Shown in pieces: positions 46,078-55,739 of a DNA stretch of 64,000 bases. The notes beneath the pieces were generated by a model. It made no database searches, was not told the origin of the DNA, and was given only the letters and a program-made list of their open reading frames with translations. The DNA is from Poecilobothrus nobilitatus. Lineage: Eukaryota > Arthropoda > Insecta > Diptera > Dolichopodidae. The DNA is taken from positions 1,550,001 through 1,614,000 of the forward strand of contig OX352774.1 in assembly GCA_947095535.1 (NCBI GenBank), written 5' to 3'. Each line of letters opens with the position of its first letter. The first letter of the stretch is position 1. Made by a program: the position numbers and the translations under genes.

Positions 46078-46404
46078 GTATAGTACAAAAATAAGTATTT
46101 TTGTATGATGAAAATTTTAAGATTTGAATATTCCAATAAATAAGCGAAAAAAACCCAAAAAAGGGCATGCGCCAGATATAAGAGTAAATTAAAGTCGGTC
46201 ATTAGTTTCAACTTTTTTAAATGAAAGAATAAGCATGTTTTATCATTTATTTCAATATTTAATTGATTCTAAACGTAAACGTATTATTACGTAACGTATT
46301 AAATTAAAATTTTGACATTTTTATATTTTTATATTGAAAATGTAAAATTAAAATTTTGACATTTTTATATTGAAAACGTAAAATTATGAACTCTTATATG
46401 AAAA

Positions 46405-47690
46405 CTAGCAGAGCACCCGGATTTGCCCGGAGCATTTTGTTGGTTTTATGAAATAAAAATTATTAACTTTTTCTTTTGCGTTAATATATAATTAATATAG
46501 TCCGCGTATTACTGTGCACTTACAGATGCTGGTAGTTAATATTTTAATTTTTATTACATTTTAATTACATTTCATTAAATTTTTTTTAGCAAATTTAATA
46601 AACAGAGCGAAAATTTTTTTTATTAATATAATAATAATACAAAAATTTGGGCAAACATTTTTAAAAAGTACTCGTGCGGAAATAGGTTAACGAACGTTAA
46701 CAAAAATTGATAACAGACATTATTTAGATCCGTAAATTCACGCTGGCAAATTAGACAAAATTAGATACAAATTTTTTTTTGACAGTCTATGGTGCCGAAA
46801 TGTGTTAATGTATCACGATAAAATTAATTGAATGAGTTTGTGTGCCAAAGTGCAATACTTGTGCAAATTTTAACCAATTTCAGTGCAGATCGTAACCAAA
46901 TCAACTCAGTAAGCTTCTGTGGTAAAGAGCTACACTTTTACAAATTTTTAACTCAATTGCGTTAAACCGTTTAAGCGCGACAACAAAGAAATTAAAAAAC
47001 TTCGTTGAACTGTGGTGCCAAAACCGGTTAATGGATCGTAACCAAATCAACTCAGTGATCTTCTGCGGTGAAGAGCTACACTTTTGTGAATTTTCAACTC
47101 AATTGGTCAAACCGTTTAAGCGCGACAACAAAGAAGTTAAAAAACTTCATTGAGTCCTGGTGCCGAAACGGGTAAATGGATCTTAACCAAGTCAATTGAG
47201 TGAGCTTCTGTGGTGAAGAGCTACATTTTTGTAAATTTTCAACTCAATCCGTTTGATCCGTTTTTTCAACTCAATCCGGTTTGACCGTTTTAGCGCGACA
47301 ACAAAAAAATTAAAAAACTTCACTAAATCCTGTTGCCGAAACGGGTTAATGGATAGTTACCAAATTGACCTAATGAGCTTTTCTGCTAAAGAGCAAGAGT
47401 TTTGCGAATTTTCAAGTCAATTGATTAAATCGTTTAAGCAGGACAGGAAAAAAATGTAATGAACTATGTTCGACTTTCGTGCCCAAACGGATTACTAGAA
47501 CTTCATAAAAATTTGTCATAGGCTTTTTTCAGACCATAAAACCACAATACAAAATTGGACATAAATCGAAAACAAAAAATTTTTTGGAAGCCCGCTACGC
47601 CAGATCCGGTTAATATATTGCAAATTTTCAACTCAATCGGTCAAACCGTTTAGGCAGGCCAGCGAAAAAACAAAGAAGTTTTAAAAGAAA
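46405..47690 (-). mobile_element. Helitron, non-autonomous, with internal tandem array
   Basis: On the minus strand it ends CCGGGTGCTCTGCTAG (CTAG at 46408-46405) followed by T, with a self-complementary CCGG...CCGG just inside, as for the element at 7374. Shared interior: AATAATACAAAAATT followed by GGGTTAACGA-like words (46630-46690 versus 8455-8515). The other end is not resolved; the boundary at about 47690 is where resemblance to the array stops. No helicase. Confidence 0.5.
46868..47460. repeat. Tandem array, about 140-170-bp unit, four copies
   Basis: Units carry GGTTAATGGATCGTAACC, TCAACTCAGTGAGCTTCT, GAAGAGCTACAC, TCAACTCAATTGGTCAAACC and TTTAAGCGCGACAAC. The GGTTAATGGAT landmark occurs at about 47028, 47169 and 47343, with a more degenerate first copy from 46868. 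One unit has an extra 30-base partial duplication (TTTTTTCAACTCAATCC). The array is within the Helitron. Confidence 0.85.
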
Positions 47691-48059
47691 AAGAAAGTTT
47701 ATATGAAAAATTAGAAAAATTCAAAATAATAGCTGTGAAAATAAAAAAAGGACATTTTGTAATTAAAAAGATCAAAAGGAATCATTTGAGATAAAAAAAC
47801 AAAAATATTGGAGCATTTGATTTTAATGCTTGGGTTACATCTCGTATGCATTGTCCCAAATTAAAAACAATTTTTGACGAACAAAAATGTACAATTTAAA
47901 AATAAGTTTCCGCGAAAAAAATTTTAAAATAAATAAAAACATATTGAAGTTTGTCAAAATAATAAAATTACGTAAATTTTTTTCAATGTAGATGAGCTTT
48001 TCAAGATCCCGTAGTAACTTGATTTTAAGTTACAATTAAGTGAACAATCAGCCATAAAA
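47691..48059. other. AT-rich spacer
   Basis: No gene or element recognised. Confidence 0.4.
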
Positions 48060-48545
48060 AAGATAAACTGCACTTCTGATTTCGGTATAGCTCTGCGCGA
48101 CAGATTGGATTTCAAAAGTCATTATTATAACCGTATAATTAACAGGACTAACTCAACTTTAAGCTTCGTTATGTCTAAAGAATTTTCAGATCCCGAAAAA
48201 CCTTTTTATCACCTATGTCAAACTAATTCTTCAATATTCAAGTCAGGTTTGGTCTCCATATAGTGATATTGATATAAATTGAACGAGTCCAAAAAAATTC
48301 ATAAGGTTTACCTTACGTAATTTACTGTGCAATGACCCGATTCCTTTTCTCCATAAGGTGCGAACGAAGGAGGTTTAGGGAGAATCCAAATAATTTGAGA
48401 TTAGTCAAGCTTTATAGCATATCACACCTCACTGTCTAAACTTTTTGATATAAACATTAGCCAGAGTTCATAGGAGCATGAGTATTTCTAATGGTTTTAG
48501 CATGAATTGTCTTAATCATTAAACGTAATCGCCATTACTAATTTT
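48060..48545 (+). pseudogene. LINE reverse transcriptase C-terminal fragment
   Basis: In broken plus frames: DFGIALRDRLDFKSHYYNRI and NRTNSTLSFVM, then SSQVWSPYSDIDIN, then ERVQKNFIRFTLRNLL and NDPIPF, the typical thumb end of Jockey/CR1-type RTs (LEY.S.VWSP....I..IE.VQK.F.RF.LR). Too degenerate to place in a family. Confidence 0.7.
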
Positions 48546-48699
48546 AGATTTTTAAAATTTAAAGTAACTATATTTTTTCAACTAAACCTGACTGAAATAT
48601 TGGAGGATTGGTTTCATATAGGTGATAAAAAGCTGATTCGTGATTTTTCTAACATTCACTTATATTTTTCACATTAATACGTTACGTTAAATGAAATAA

Positions 48700-48750
48700 T
48701 TTGTTAATACGAGCATTAGTTACTACCACACTAACGCTCGTATTAACAAA
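48700..48750. repeat. Hairpin, 21-bp stem with one mismatch
   Basis: TTTGTTAATACGAGCATTAG (from 48700) and its inverse at 48730-48750 pair across a 9-base loop with one mismatch. Confidence 0.85.
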
Positions 48751-49306
48751 ACTAAAAAGAGAATGTCATTTAGATAATATATAAACTCTGATAAAATAGG
48801 GTAATGTCTTGACCCATCTTGACATGTTGGAAGGTTTTTCAAGATAACGAGTTCTCTTAGTTTTACTTATAGCTTTGGCAATTGTAATAAATACTCGGAA
48901 CGCTAGTGTCGATATTTTTATTTTCTGTAATCGGATTTGTTGTTTTTAATATATCTTGACGTGCTGCAAGATATATGTTAAAAATATTATAATGTGTAGC
49001 TGTTAGTGTAACTCTTCCAACAAAAAATAATAACCAATTTAGCTAATATTTATCAATAATCTAATAATTTAATAGAATTAACACCTAACATTATTTAATT
49101 CACTAAATCAGATCAAAGACTATATACTAACAGATATTCAATCCCATACAAAAATTTTTGTAATGAAAGTTAAAAAGTGCTTGTAATATTATTGTCCCTG
49201 TCTACATCTAGGATCAAAAATAATCAATATTTACAGAAATTAAATATATATAGATAACGCAAGTATATTTAGATATACAGAAATTAAATATATATGTATA
49301 TATATA
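48751..49306. other. Spacer leading to the repeats at 49230
   Basis: No gene. From about 49230 the unit ACAGAAATTAAATATATATAGATAACGCAAG begins; copies continue after the LTR element at 55718 and 55752. Confidence 0.5.
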
Positions 49307-49633
49307 TGTGGGAGACCGACAATTACGCAGTGGAACCCACTACTAAAATCAAGTAGTGCAACCACTGCCCACAATAAATGATAACTATTCACCATGCTAC
49401 TCTCTCGGTTTTCGTTAAGTTGTTTGTCCGTTAGGAAAACCACATGTTTAATAAGAGTTTTGGTCAATAATATAATACTGGTGGTTAATGTCTTTCAGTT
49501 GCTCGATAGCCATCAAGCTTAATAGTAACATTTGAAATTATAATAGTAAATTAAATAAATTATAACAAATTATATAACAAATAAAAAGTGTAAATCATAT
49601 AATAATATACTGTACCTAGTTTGATTTCCTACA
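49307..49633 (+). repeat. 5' LTR, 327 bp
   Basis: Begins TGTGGGAGACCGACAATTAC and ends GATTTCCTACA. Same as 55329-55680 apart from a missing 25-base repeat unit. Contains a minus-strand-free promoter region with no named motif. Confidence 0.95.
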
Positions 49634-49635
49634 AT

Positions 49636-49653
49636 TGGGGGCTCAACCGGGAT
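49636..49653 (+). promoter_or_regulatory. Primer binding site, proline-type tRNA
   Basis: TGGGGGCTCAACCGGGAT two bases after the LTR. It is near-identical to the classic proline-tRNA primer binding site (TGGGGGCTCGTCCGGGAT), so a tRNA-Pro primer is inferred. Confidence 0.7.
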
Positions 49654-51371
49654 TTGTTTTCACCAGTTCATCAAAACTTAGTGGAATCAACATAAAAGTT
49701 ATCACAGCGGTCCACAGCGGTACTTTTCCGTTAAAATAACACGTGTAAAATAATTATATCAAAATTACAAAGTACAAAATAACTGAAAAATTACAACTGA
49801 AATAACTTTTGAAATAAGAAAGCCAACCTATTTAACACAAAATATTCAACCACAGTTGTTAAACCAACCGATGTAAAACAAGCTGGAACTGTATTAAATA
49901 ATTCAACTTTTAAAAAAAAAAAATCAAAATTCCAAGCAAAATACAACTATTAATTCTATCGAAAAATCGCTGAAAAATAATTACCGAACATCTATTTCTA
50001 CAAATTTATCACCAATTCACAAATTAACACCTGAGCGAAATCATCATCATTACAATTACAACGAAGGAGACAAAAATAAGAAGAAGTAGTTGACGTCAGT
50101 ATTGCAGGCAACATGGGGAAGCCGCATGAAACGGTCACTGCTCATTAAAGTAATCACCAGTAGCAGAACTTAATTGGCAAAATAATAATTGAAAAACAAA
50201 CCAATGAAAAAAAGGGTATTGTAATTTCTTTTAATTAAGTAAGTAAAACTAATTTCTTTCAAAACCAAAATTAGAAGTTTAAATGCTTATAGATATATGT
50301 ACATCAGGCATACATAATACACGTGCATGTATACTTATATTATTTAAAATAAAAAAAAAAATTAAATTAAAATCAACAAATTTATAGATTACACATAAAC
50401 ATGTTATTTGAAATAAAAAAAAAAAATTTAAATAAAAATTAACAAATTAATATGAAAAATTAATGTATATACGAATATAGTATGTAAAGTTTAATTTTAT
50501 ATGAATGTTTTAATAAGTATTATTTTTTTTTTGAAAATTTCTTAATTTCATTTTTCAAATAACAAATTTTATAAAATTTAAAAAATCAATTGAAAACACA
50601 TATGTAAATGTTGAAACACCTTTTTAAAAAAAAAAAACAAACATTATATCAAAATTTTAATAAGAAAATATACAACTAAACTGTAAAGTTATAATTAAGC
50701 TTGAGGTTTGGATAGAATCACATATTTTTAGAGTGACCATATACTCGCATAAAACATTCGGTATAAAATAACCTTTGGCTTCGGTTCGATTTTAAAAATT
50801 AACAAGAATTTTTTTTTTTTTTTTTTTTTTTTCCTTTTTTTTCTTTCTCCGTTGGAATTAAACAGATAATAACTAAAAGTAGCACCTACTATATAATTGA
50901 TTTTTTTTAAATTAAACAAATTTATAACCAAATTTATAAATAATAAATTTAGTGTAAATTTAAACGAATTTATAAAACTCAATTTTATAAAAATATTTCG
51001 TCAATCATTATAAGTAATTTAATTTAAACAAAATTCATGTAACTGCAAGAGACCTGTTACTTTTTGATTAATTATTTTTCACAAAAATTTTTACAAAATT
51101 CCAGAATTTAATCACAATTTTAAAAGTCATAGCGAAGGTGAAATATTTTATCATTTATGACAATTAGTTATACACATACGTACGTATAGTATTAAATTCG
51201 CACTATTATCTCTACTTATATTAACGTTAAACACGCTTATTCGTATTATACTAAAATTTTCCAAATATATCTTCACATTCGTACATCTTCATATCCATTA
51301 ACAAAATTTTAAGATTTGTACCTGTCTATACATACATTTCTAATTCTTGCTGGCCGACAAAACTTTCGGAA
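49654..51371 (+). other. Long 5' leader of the Gypsy element
   Basis: About 1.7 kb between primer site and gag, A-rich, with a poly-T run at about 50808-50832 (probably a later poly-T insertion). No frame recognised. Confidence 0.5.
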
Positions 51372-52049
51372 ATGAACACTGAAACAATACTGGGTTTAAC
51401 AGTAGCAGGTCTAAAAGAGAAATTAAGAGAACTAAAACTCGATGATTCAGGACGCAAACCAATATTAAGGGATAGACTCTTAGAATATTTCCAACTTGTT
51501 AATAAGGACGAAGATTCTTCATCAGGCGAAGACACAGTGCTGAGCAGCGCAGGAAAACCAAATAACGTCAATCAAGGTAGTCACTTCACGCTAAGAGACG
51601 TTGAAGAGAGCCTGTCACATTTTTCGGGAACTGACTCAACAGAAATAGGTACTTGGGTCTCAGAGCTCGAAAACACGGCTTATACACTATGCTGGATCGA
51701 CACTCAAATGTTCATCTACGGTAAGCAGTTATTGAGAGACGCCGCGAAACTCTTTGTCCGCAGTCAATCAAACATTGGTGACTGGAATTCATTAAAACAT
51801 GAGCTAACAGAGGAATTCAGTTCAAAACTGTCGGCATCAGAAGTTCACAGAATTTTGGTTAATCGTAAGAAAAAGCCAGAAGAGAATTTGCTCGAATACT
51901 TATACTCAATAAAGGATATTGGAAAATCGATAAGCCTAGATGATGAAAGTACAATCGAGTACTTTACAGAGGGAATTTTAGATTCTAGAGCAAATAAAGC
52001 TATACTCTACCAGTCCAAAAATCTGAAAGAGTTAAAAAAAAAAATATAA
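51372..52049 (+). CDS. Gypsy Gag, N-terminal SAP-like motif, capsid region
   Basis: 225 residues, ATG at 51372. Residues about 8-42 (LTVAGLKEKLRELKLDDSGR, then a LRDRLLEYF end) have the helix-loop-helix pattern of a SAP DNA-binding motif. Then an acidic linker and a capsid-like region (LRDVEESLSHFSGTDSTEIG, RILVNRKKKPEENLLEYLYS, DESTIEYFTEGILDSRANKA). The frame stops at 52047-52049, just after a ten-A run (52028-52039 region), while nucleocapsid knuckles follow at 52202-52250 (CFTCGSESHVAKHC) and 52268-52309 (CFKCNQSGHRAFEC) in the pol frame. A slippage in the A run or a simple frameshift mutation may link them; a stop in that other frame at 52089 argues for mutation. Confidence 0.85.
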   Translation: MNTETILGLTVAGLKEKLRELKLDDSGRKPILRDRLLEYFQLVNKDEDSSSGEDTVLSSAGKPNNVNQGSHFTLRDVEESLSHFSGTDSTEIGTWVSELENTAYTLCWIDTQMFIYGKQLLRDAAKLFVRSQSNIGDWNSLKHELTEEFSSKLSASEVHRILVNRKKKPEENLLEYLYSIKDIGKSISLDDESTIEYFTEGILDSRANKAILYQSKNLKELKKKI

Positions 52050-52201
52050 AAGTGTACCAGAAAATTAGAGGCACCCAAATGTCGTTATAGAAAGGGAATT
52101 CTTTTCAACATCGCGCAGTACACAAAGGGAACGCAGAATTCCGAAAACCTGAAAACACGTTTAATAAAATAAAAAACGAAAATACGGAGTTCAGAAGAAA
52201 A

Positions 52202-53524
52202 TGTTTCACGTGCGGAAGCGAATCTCACGTAGCGAAACATTGTGGGAGAAATTCTAATAAACCCGTGTGCTTTAAATGTAACCAGTCGGGTCACAGGGCA
52301 TTCGAATGTAATTTAAATGATCAACAATTTCAGCGTAAAATTAAAACAGAACCCAGAGGGGCCAACGTTTGTGAAGACAGGATCAAACCGGTCAACAGTA
52401 AGCTGTTCAAAACAGTCTTAGTAAATAACGCAAGTTTCGAGGCATTAGTCGACACAGGTTGCGACTTGTGTCTAATAAGGGAGGATACATTAAAAAAAAT
52501 AGGTATATCGGATAGAGGAACAGAGCGACAAGTTCTAGTAGGATTAAAAAAGGTCGAAATTCTAACGTTAGGAAACGTTACATTGGACATTTCCGTGGAC
52601 AGACTTAAGTTAAGGGTAATATTTCATGTGGTAGAAATAAACGATTTAGAGTACGAAGCTATAATAGGAAATAATTTACTAAAAATGGTAGATCTGTCAA
52701 TAAAAAGGCCAAGTTCAGTCATAAATGTTGAAAGAAAAAGTCAAGATTCGCCAAAATCTAAAGACGTTTACGCAGAATTCAGAAATTTGTGTTTGTTGGC
52801 AGAAAAAACAGATGCAAAAAGTCACGAGATCGACATGTCTCATCTTACAGAAGAACGTAAAAACGAGGTGGAAGAAATAATAAATAACTACTTTCCGTGC
52901 AAAACAAACAGATCGCCTATAGAAATGAAAATTATTTTGAAAGATGAAATTCCTGTTCGGGAAGGACCGCGACGCATTTCACATAAAGATCAAGAAATTA
53001 TTCAAAACCAAATCAATGATTGGCAGGAAGAGGGAATTATACAAGAGAGTAACTCCGAGTATGCCGCACCTGTAGTTCTGGTGTCCAAAAAGGACGGATC
53101 AAAAAGACTTTGTTGCGACTATCGTAAATTAAACGCGAAAATCATAAGAGACAATTTTCCAATGGCTTTGATCGATGACATATTGGATCGACTACAGAAG
53201 GCTAAAATATATACAACGCTGGATTTGAAAAACGGATTTTTTCAAAAACGAAAAAATGGAAAAGTTAAAAAGTTAATAATATATACAACCGTGGACGAAA
53301 GCGAAAATGTGGAAAAGTTAAAATTAGTGTTGGAAAAAGCTTCTTCTTATGGTCTGCAGATAAAATGGAGTAAATGTCAAATGTTAAGGAAAAAAGTAAA
53401 TTTTTTAGGGTACGTGATAGAAAACGGTACGATTAAACCATCGACTGAAAAAATAAAAGCAGTGTCTGAATTCAAACTTCCTGGAAATCGTAAAGCTCTA
53501 AAAAGATTTCTCGGGAACTTCTAA
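52202..53524 (+). pseudogene. Gypsy nucleocapsid, protease and RT (catalytic block deleted)
   Basis: After two CCHC knuckles, a retropepsin motif ALVDTGCDLCLIR (Asp at 52451-52453) leads to RT: GPRRISHKDQEIIQNQI, AAPVVLVSKKDGSKRLCCDY and KIYTTLDLKNGFFQ. Right after FFQ the sequence jumps to KRKNGKVKKLIIYTTVDESE, so the part with the YxDD active site is missing (junction about 53243-53280). The thumb follows (VNFLGYVIENGTIKPSTEKI). A TAA at 53522-53524 interrupts before the connection. The deletion makes this copy unable to reverse-transcribe. Confidence 0.88.
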
Positions 53525-54247
53525 AAAGAAGTTCGCAGATTCATAAGGGATTATTCAATTATCGCAAAGCCGCTTTCGGATCTACTCCGTAAAGACGCAA
53601 AGTTCAAAGTGGAAGTACAGCAGCTAGCTGCATTCGAGCAGCTCAAAATAGCCCTTACTACTAGTCCAGTGTTGAGGTTGTACAACCCTAAAGCAATAAC
53701 TGAGATACACACAGGCGCATCCTTCTACGGTTACGGGGCAGTACTCCTTTAAAAAGATTCAGAAGACGAACAATTCCATCCAGTTCAATACATGAGTCGA
53801 AAGACTAACTCAGCAGAAGAAAAATATCCGTCATATGACCTAGAAGTGCTTGCGATAATAGAAGCGCTTAAGAAATGGAGAATATACCTTCTAGACATAA
53901 ATTTTAAAATCATTACGGACTGTAACGCGTTCGCGATGACAATGAAAAAAGAGAACGTACCAACAAGGATAGCAAGATGGGCGCTGTACTTGCAAGAGTT
54001 TAACTATGAGATAGAACACAAGTCGGGATCAAGAATGAGGCATGTAGACGCACTCAGCAGAGCGTCTTGCCTCCTCATAGAAAGTTCTTTAATTTACAGG
54101 TTGCGAGAGGCTCAAGCAGGAGACGAGTGGATCAAAGCAATTAAGACAATCCTGAACGATGGAAAAGATTACCACGATTTTTTCCTTAAACAAAACATTT
54201 CTACATTTCAAATTTTTCATAAAATAAAATTCCAGACAAGGAGCTGA
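53525..54247 (+). pseudogene. Gypsy RNase H
   Basis: In the RT frame after a stop: RRFIRDYSIIAKPLSDLL, PVLRLYNPKAITEIHTGASF, then a stop at 53751, then RKTNSAEEKYPSYDLEVLAI, ITDCNAF and RHVDALSR. First catalytic Asp is replaced (TEIHTGAS where TDAS is usual); the other acidic residues (E of YDLEVLAI, D of TDCNAF, D of VDALSR) remain. Confidence 0.85.
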
Positions 54248-55316
54248 TTGTCGTGCCTTCGACCATGGAGGACGAAATCATCTCAATAGCACACAAACAA
54301 GGCCACTACGGCGGTACAAAAACCCAAGAATATCTGGAAAAATCATTCTTCATCCAAAATATTGCAGTAAAAGTAGCCAAAACCTTAAAAAATTGCGTGG
54401 AATGCATTATCATAAATTCTAAGGCAGGAAAAAAAGAGGGACTTCTCACACCTATCGATAAAGCGAACCTTCCTTTGGAAACATATCACATCGACCATGT
54501 AGGGTCGATGGAAGCAACCCACAAAGCATACAACTACATTCTAGTAGTCGTAGACGCATTCTCTAAGTTCGTCTGGCTTTATCCCACGAAGGATACAGGG
54601 AGCGAAGCAGTGATAGATAGACTACGAAAACAATCATCAGTCTTTGGAAATCCTAAACGAATAATTTCAAACAGAGAAACGGCGTTCACCTCGGCAAGGT
54701 TCAGAGAATATTGCAACAGCAGCAAAATTCAACACCTGCTTATAGCTGCAGGCGTTCCACGCGGAAATGGCCAAGTGGAGCGTATACATAAGATAGTGGT
54801 CCCGATGTTGGCAAAATTAGGATACAATAAGCCCGAAAACTGGTACAAACATGTGGACAGAGTACAACAATTTATAAATAACACACCGCTCAGAAGTTCA
54901 AAGTTCACACCTTTTAGACTATTAACCGGCCTAGACATGAGGCTGCCGGTAGACTTGGAATTCAGAGAACTAATCGATGAAAGTTTATGCGACGAACTAA
55001 ACGACGAGCGAGAAAAAATAAGAAAATAGGCGTTATAATTAGAAATCCAAAAAGAAAACAAGAAAAATTTCGACAAGAATAGGAAGCGCGAAATAGAGTA
55101 CAAGATAAACGATTTAGTCGCGATAAAACGCACACAATTCGGGTCAAGTCTAAAGTTAAAACCAAAATTTCTCGGTCCTTACAAAATAACGAAGATATTA
55201 AACCACAGCAGGTACGAAGTAGAAAAATTAGGAGAACAAGAGGGTCCTAGAAGAACCACAAGTGTGGCAGAATTTATGAAATTATGGAACCCGACAACCG
55301 AGTCGGTTGTCGAATC
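54248..55316 (+). pseudogene. Gypsy integrase, active-site Asp changed to Asn
   Basis: In a frame shifted from RNase H, upstream of the first ATG at 54253: HHCC domain (HKQGHYGG, NCVECI), core with HIDHVGSMEATHKA (Asp at 54493), ISNRETAFTSARF where the second Asp is Asn (AAC 54670-54672), and GNGQVERIHK (Glu at 54778). Spacing (59 and 35 residues) is as in active integrases. Then PVDLEFRELIDESL, two stops at 55027-55038, and the C-terminal domain KLKPKFLGPYKITKIL to about 55280. Asn at a catalytic position should abolish strand transfer. Confidence 0.9.
55292..55312 (+). repeat. 10-bp palindrome before the 3' LTR
   Basis: CGACAACCGA and TCGGTTGTCG pair around a single base. It lies 17 bases before the 3' LTR, where a polypurine tract would be expected; no purine tract is visible. 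Confidence 0.8.
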
Positions 55317-55328
55317 AGGACGGCCGAA

Positions 55329-55680
55329 TGTGGGAGACCGACAATTACGCAGTGGAACCCACTACTAAAATCAAGTAGTGCAACCACTGCCCACAATAAA
55401 TGATAACTATTCACCATGCTACTCCCTCGGTTTTCGTTAAGTTGTTTGTCCGTTAGGAAAACCACATGTTTAATAAGAGTTTTGGTCAATAATATAATAC
55501 TGGTGGTTAATGTCTTTCAGTTGCTTGATATCCATCAAGCTTAATAGTAACATTTGAAATTATAATAGTAAATTAAATAAATTATAACAAATTATATAAC
55601 AAATAAAAAGTGTAAATCATATAATAAATAAAAAGTGTAAATCATATAATAATATACTGTACCTAGTTTGATTTCCTACA
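55329..55680 (+). repeat. 3' LTR, 352 bp
   Basis: Same as 49307-49633 plus one extra 25-base unit (AAATAAAAAGTGTAAATCAT and five bases) in tandem near the end. Ends TTTCCTACA at 55680. Confidence 0.95.
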
Positions 55681-55739
55681 TATATATATATATTATATAT
55701 TATATATATATAGATATACAGAAATTAAATATATAATAT

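Larger units (their letters stand above)
49307..55680 (+). mobile_element. Ty3/Gypsy retrotransposon with both LTRs, RT catalytic block deleted
   Basis: Flanked by LTRs that agree except for one 25-base tandem duplication and very few substitutions. Internal order: primer binding site, long leader, gag, nucleocapsid knuckles, protease, RT (deleted), RNase H, integrase. No env frame. Target is a (TA)n region, so the duplicated target cannot be read. The gag/integrase style suggests the Mdg3 lineage, but this is only from memory. It sits inside the repeated subterminal region of the P-related element. Confidence 0.93.

Noticed and set aside
49240..49467. Minus-strand frame repeated at 55274-55489
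   Set aside because: Both copies lie in the LTRs of the Gypsy element; the similarity reflects LTR identity and not a duplicated gene.
52028..52050. Programmed frameshift between gag and pol at the A run
   Set aside because: The pol frame itself contains a stop at about 52089 between the A run and the zinc knuckles, so ordinary mutation explains the break better in this copy.
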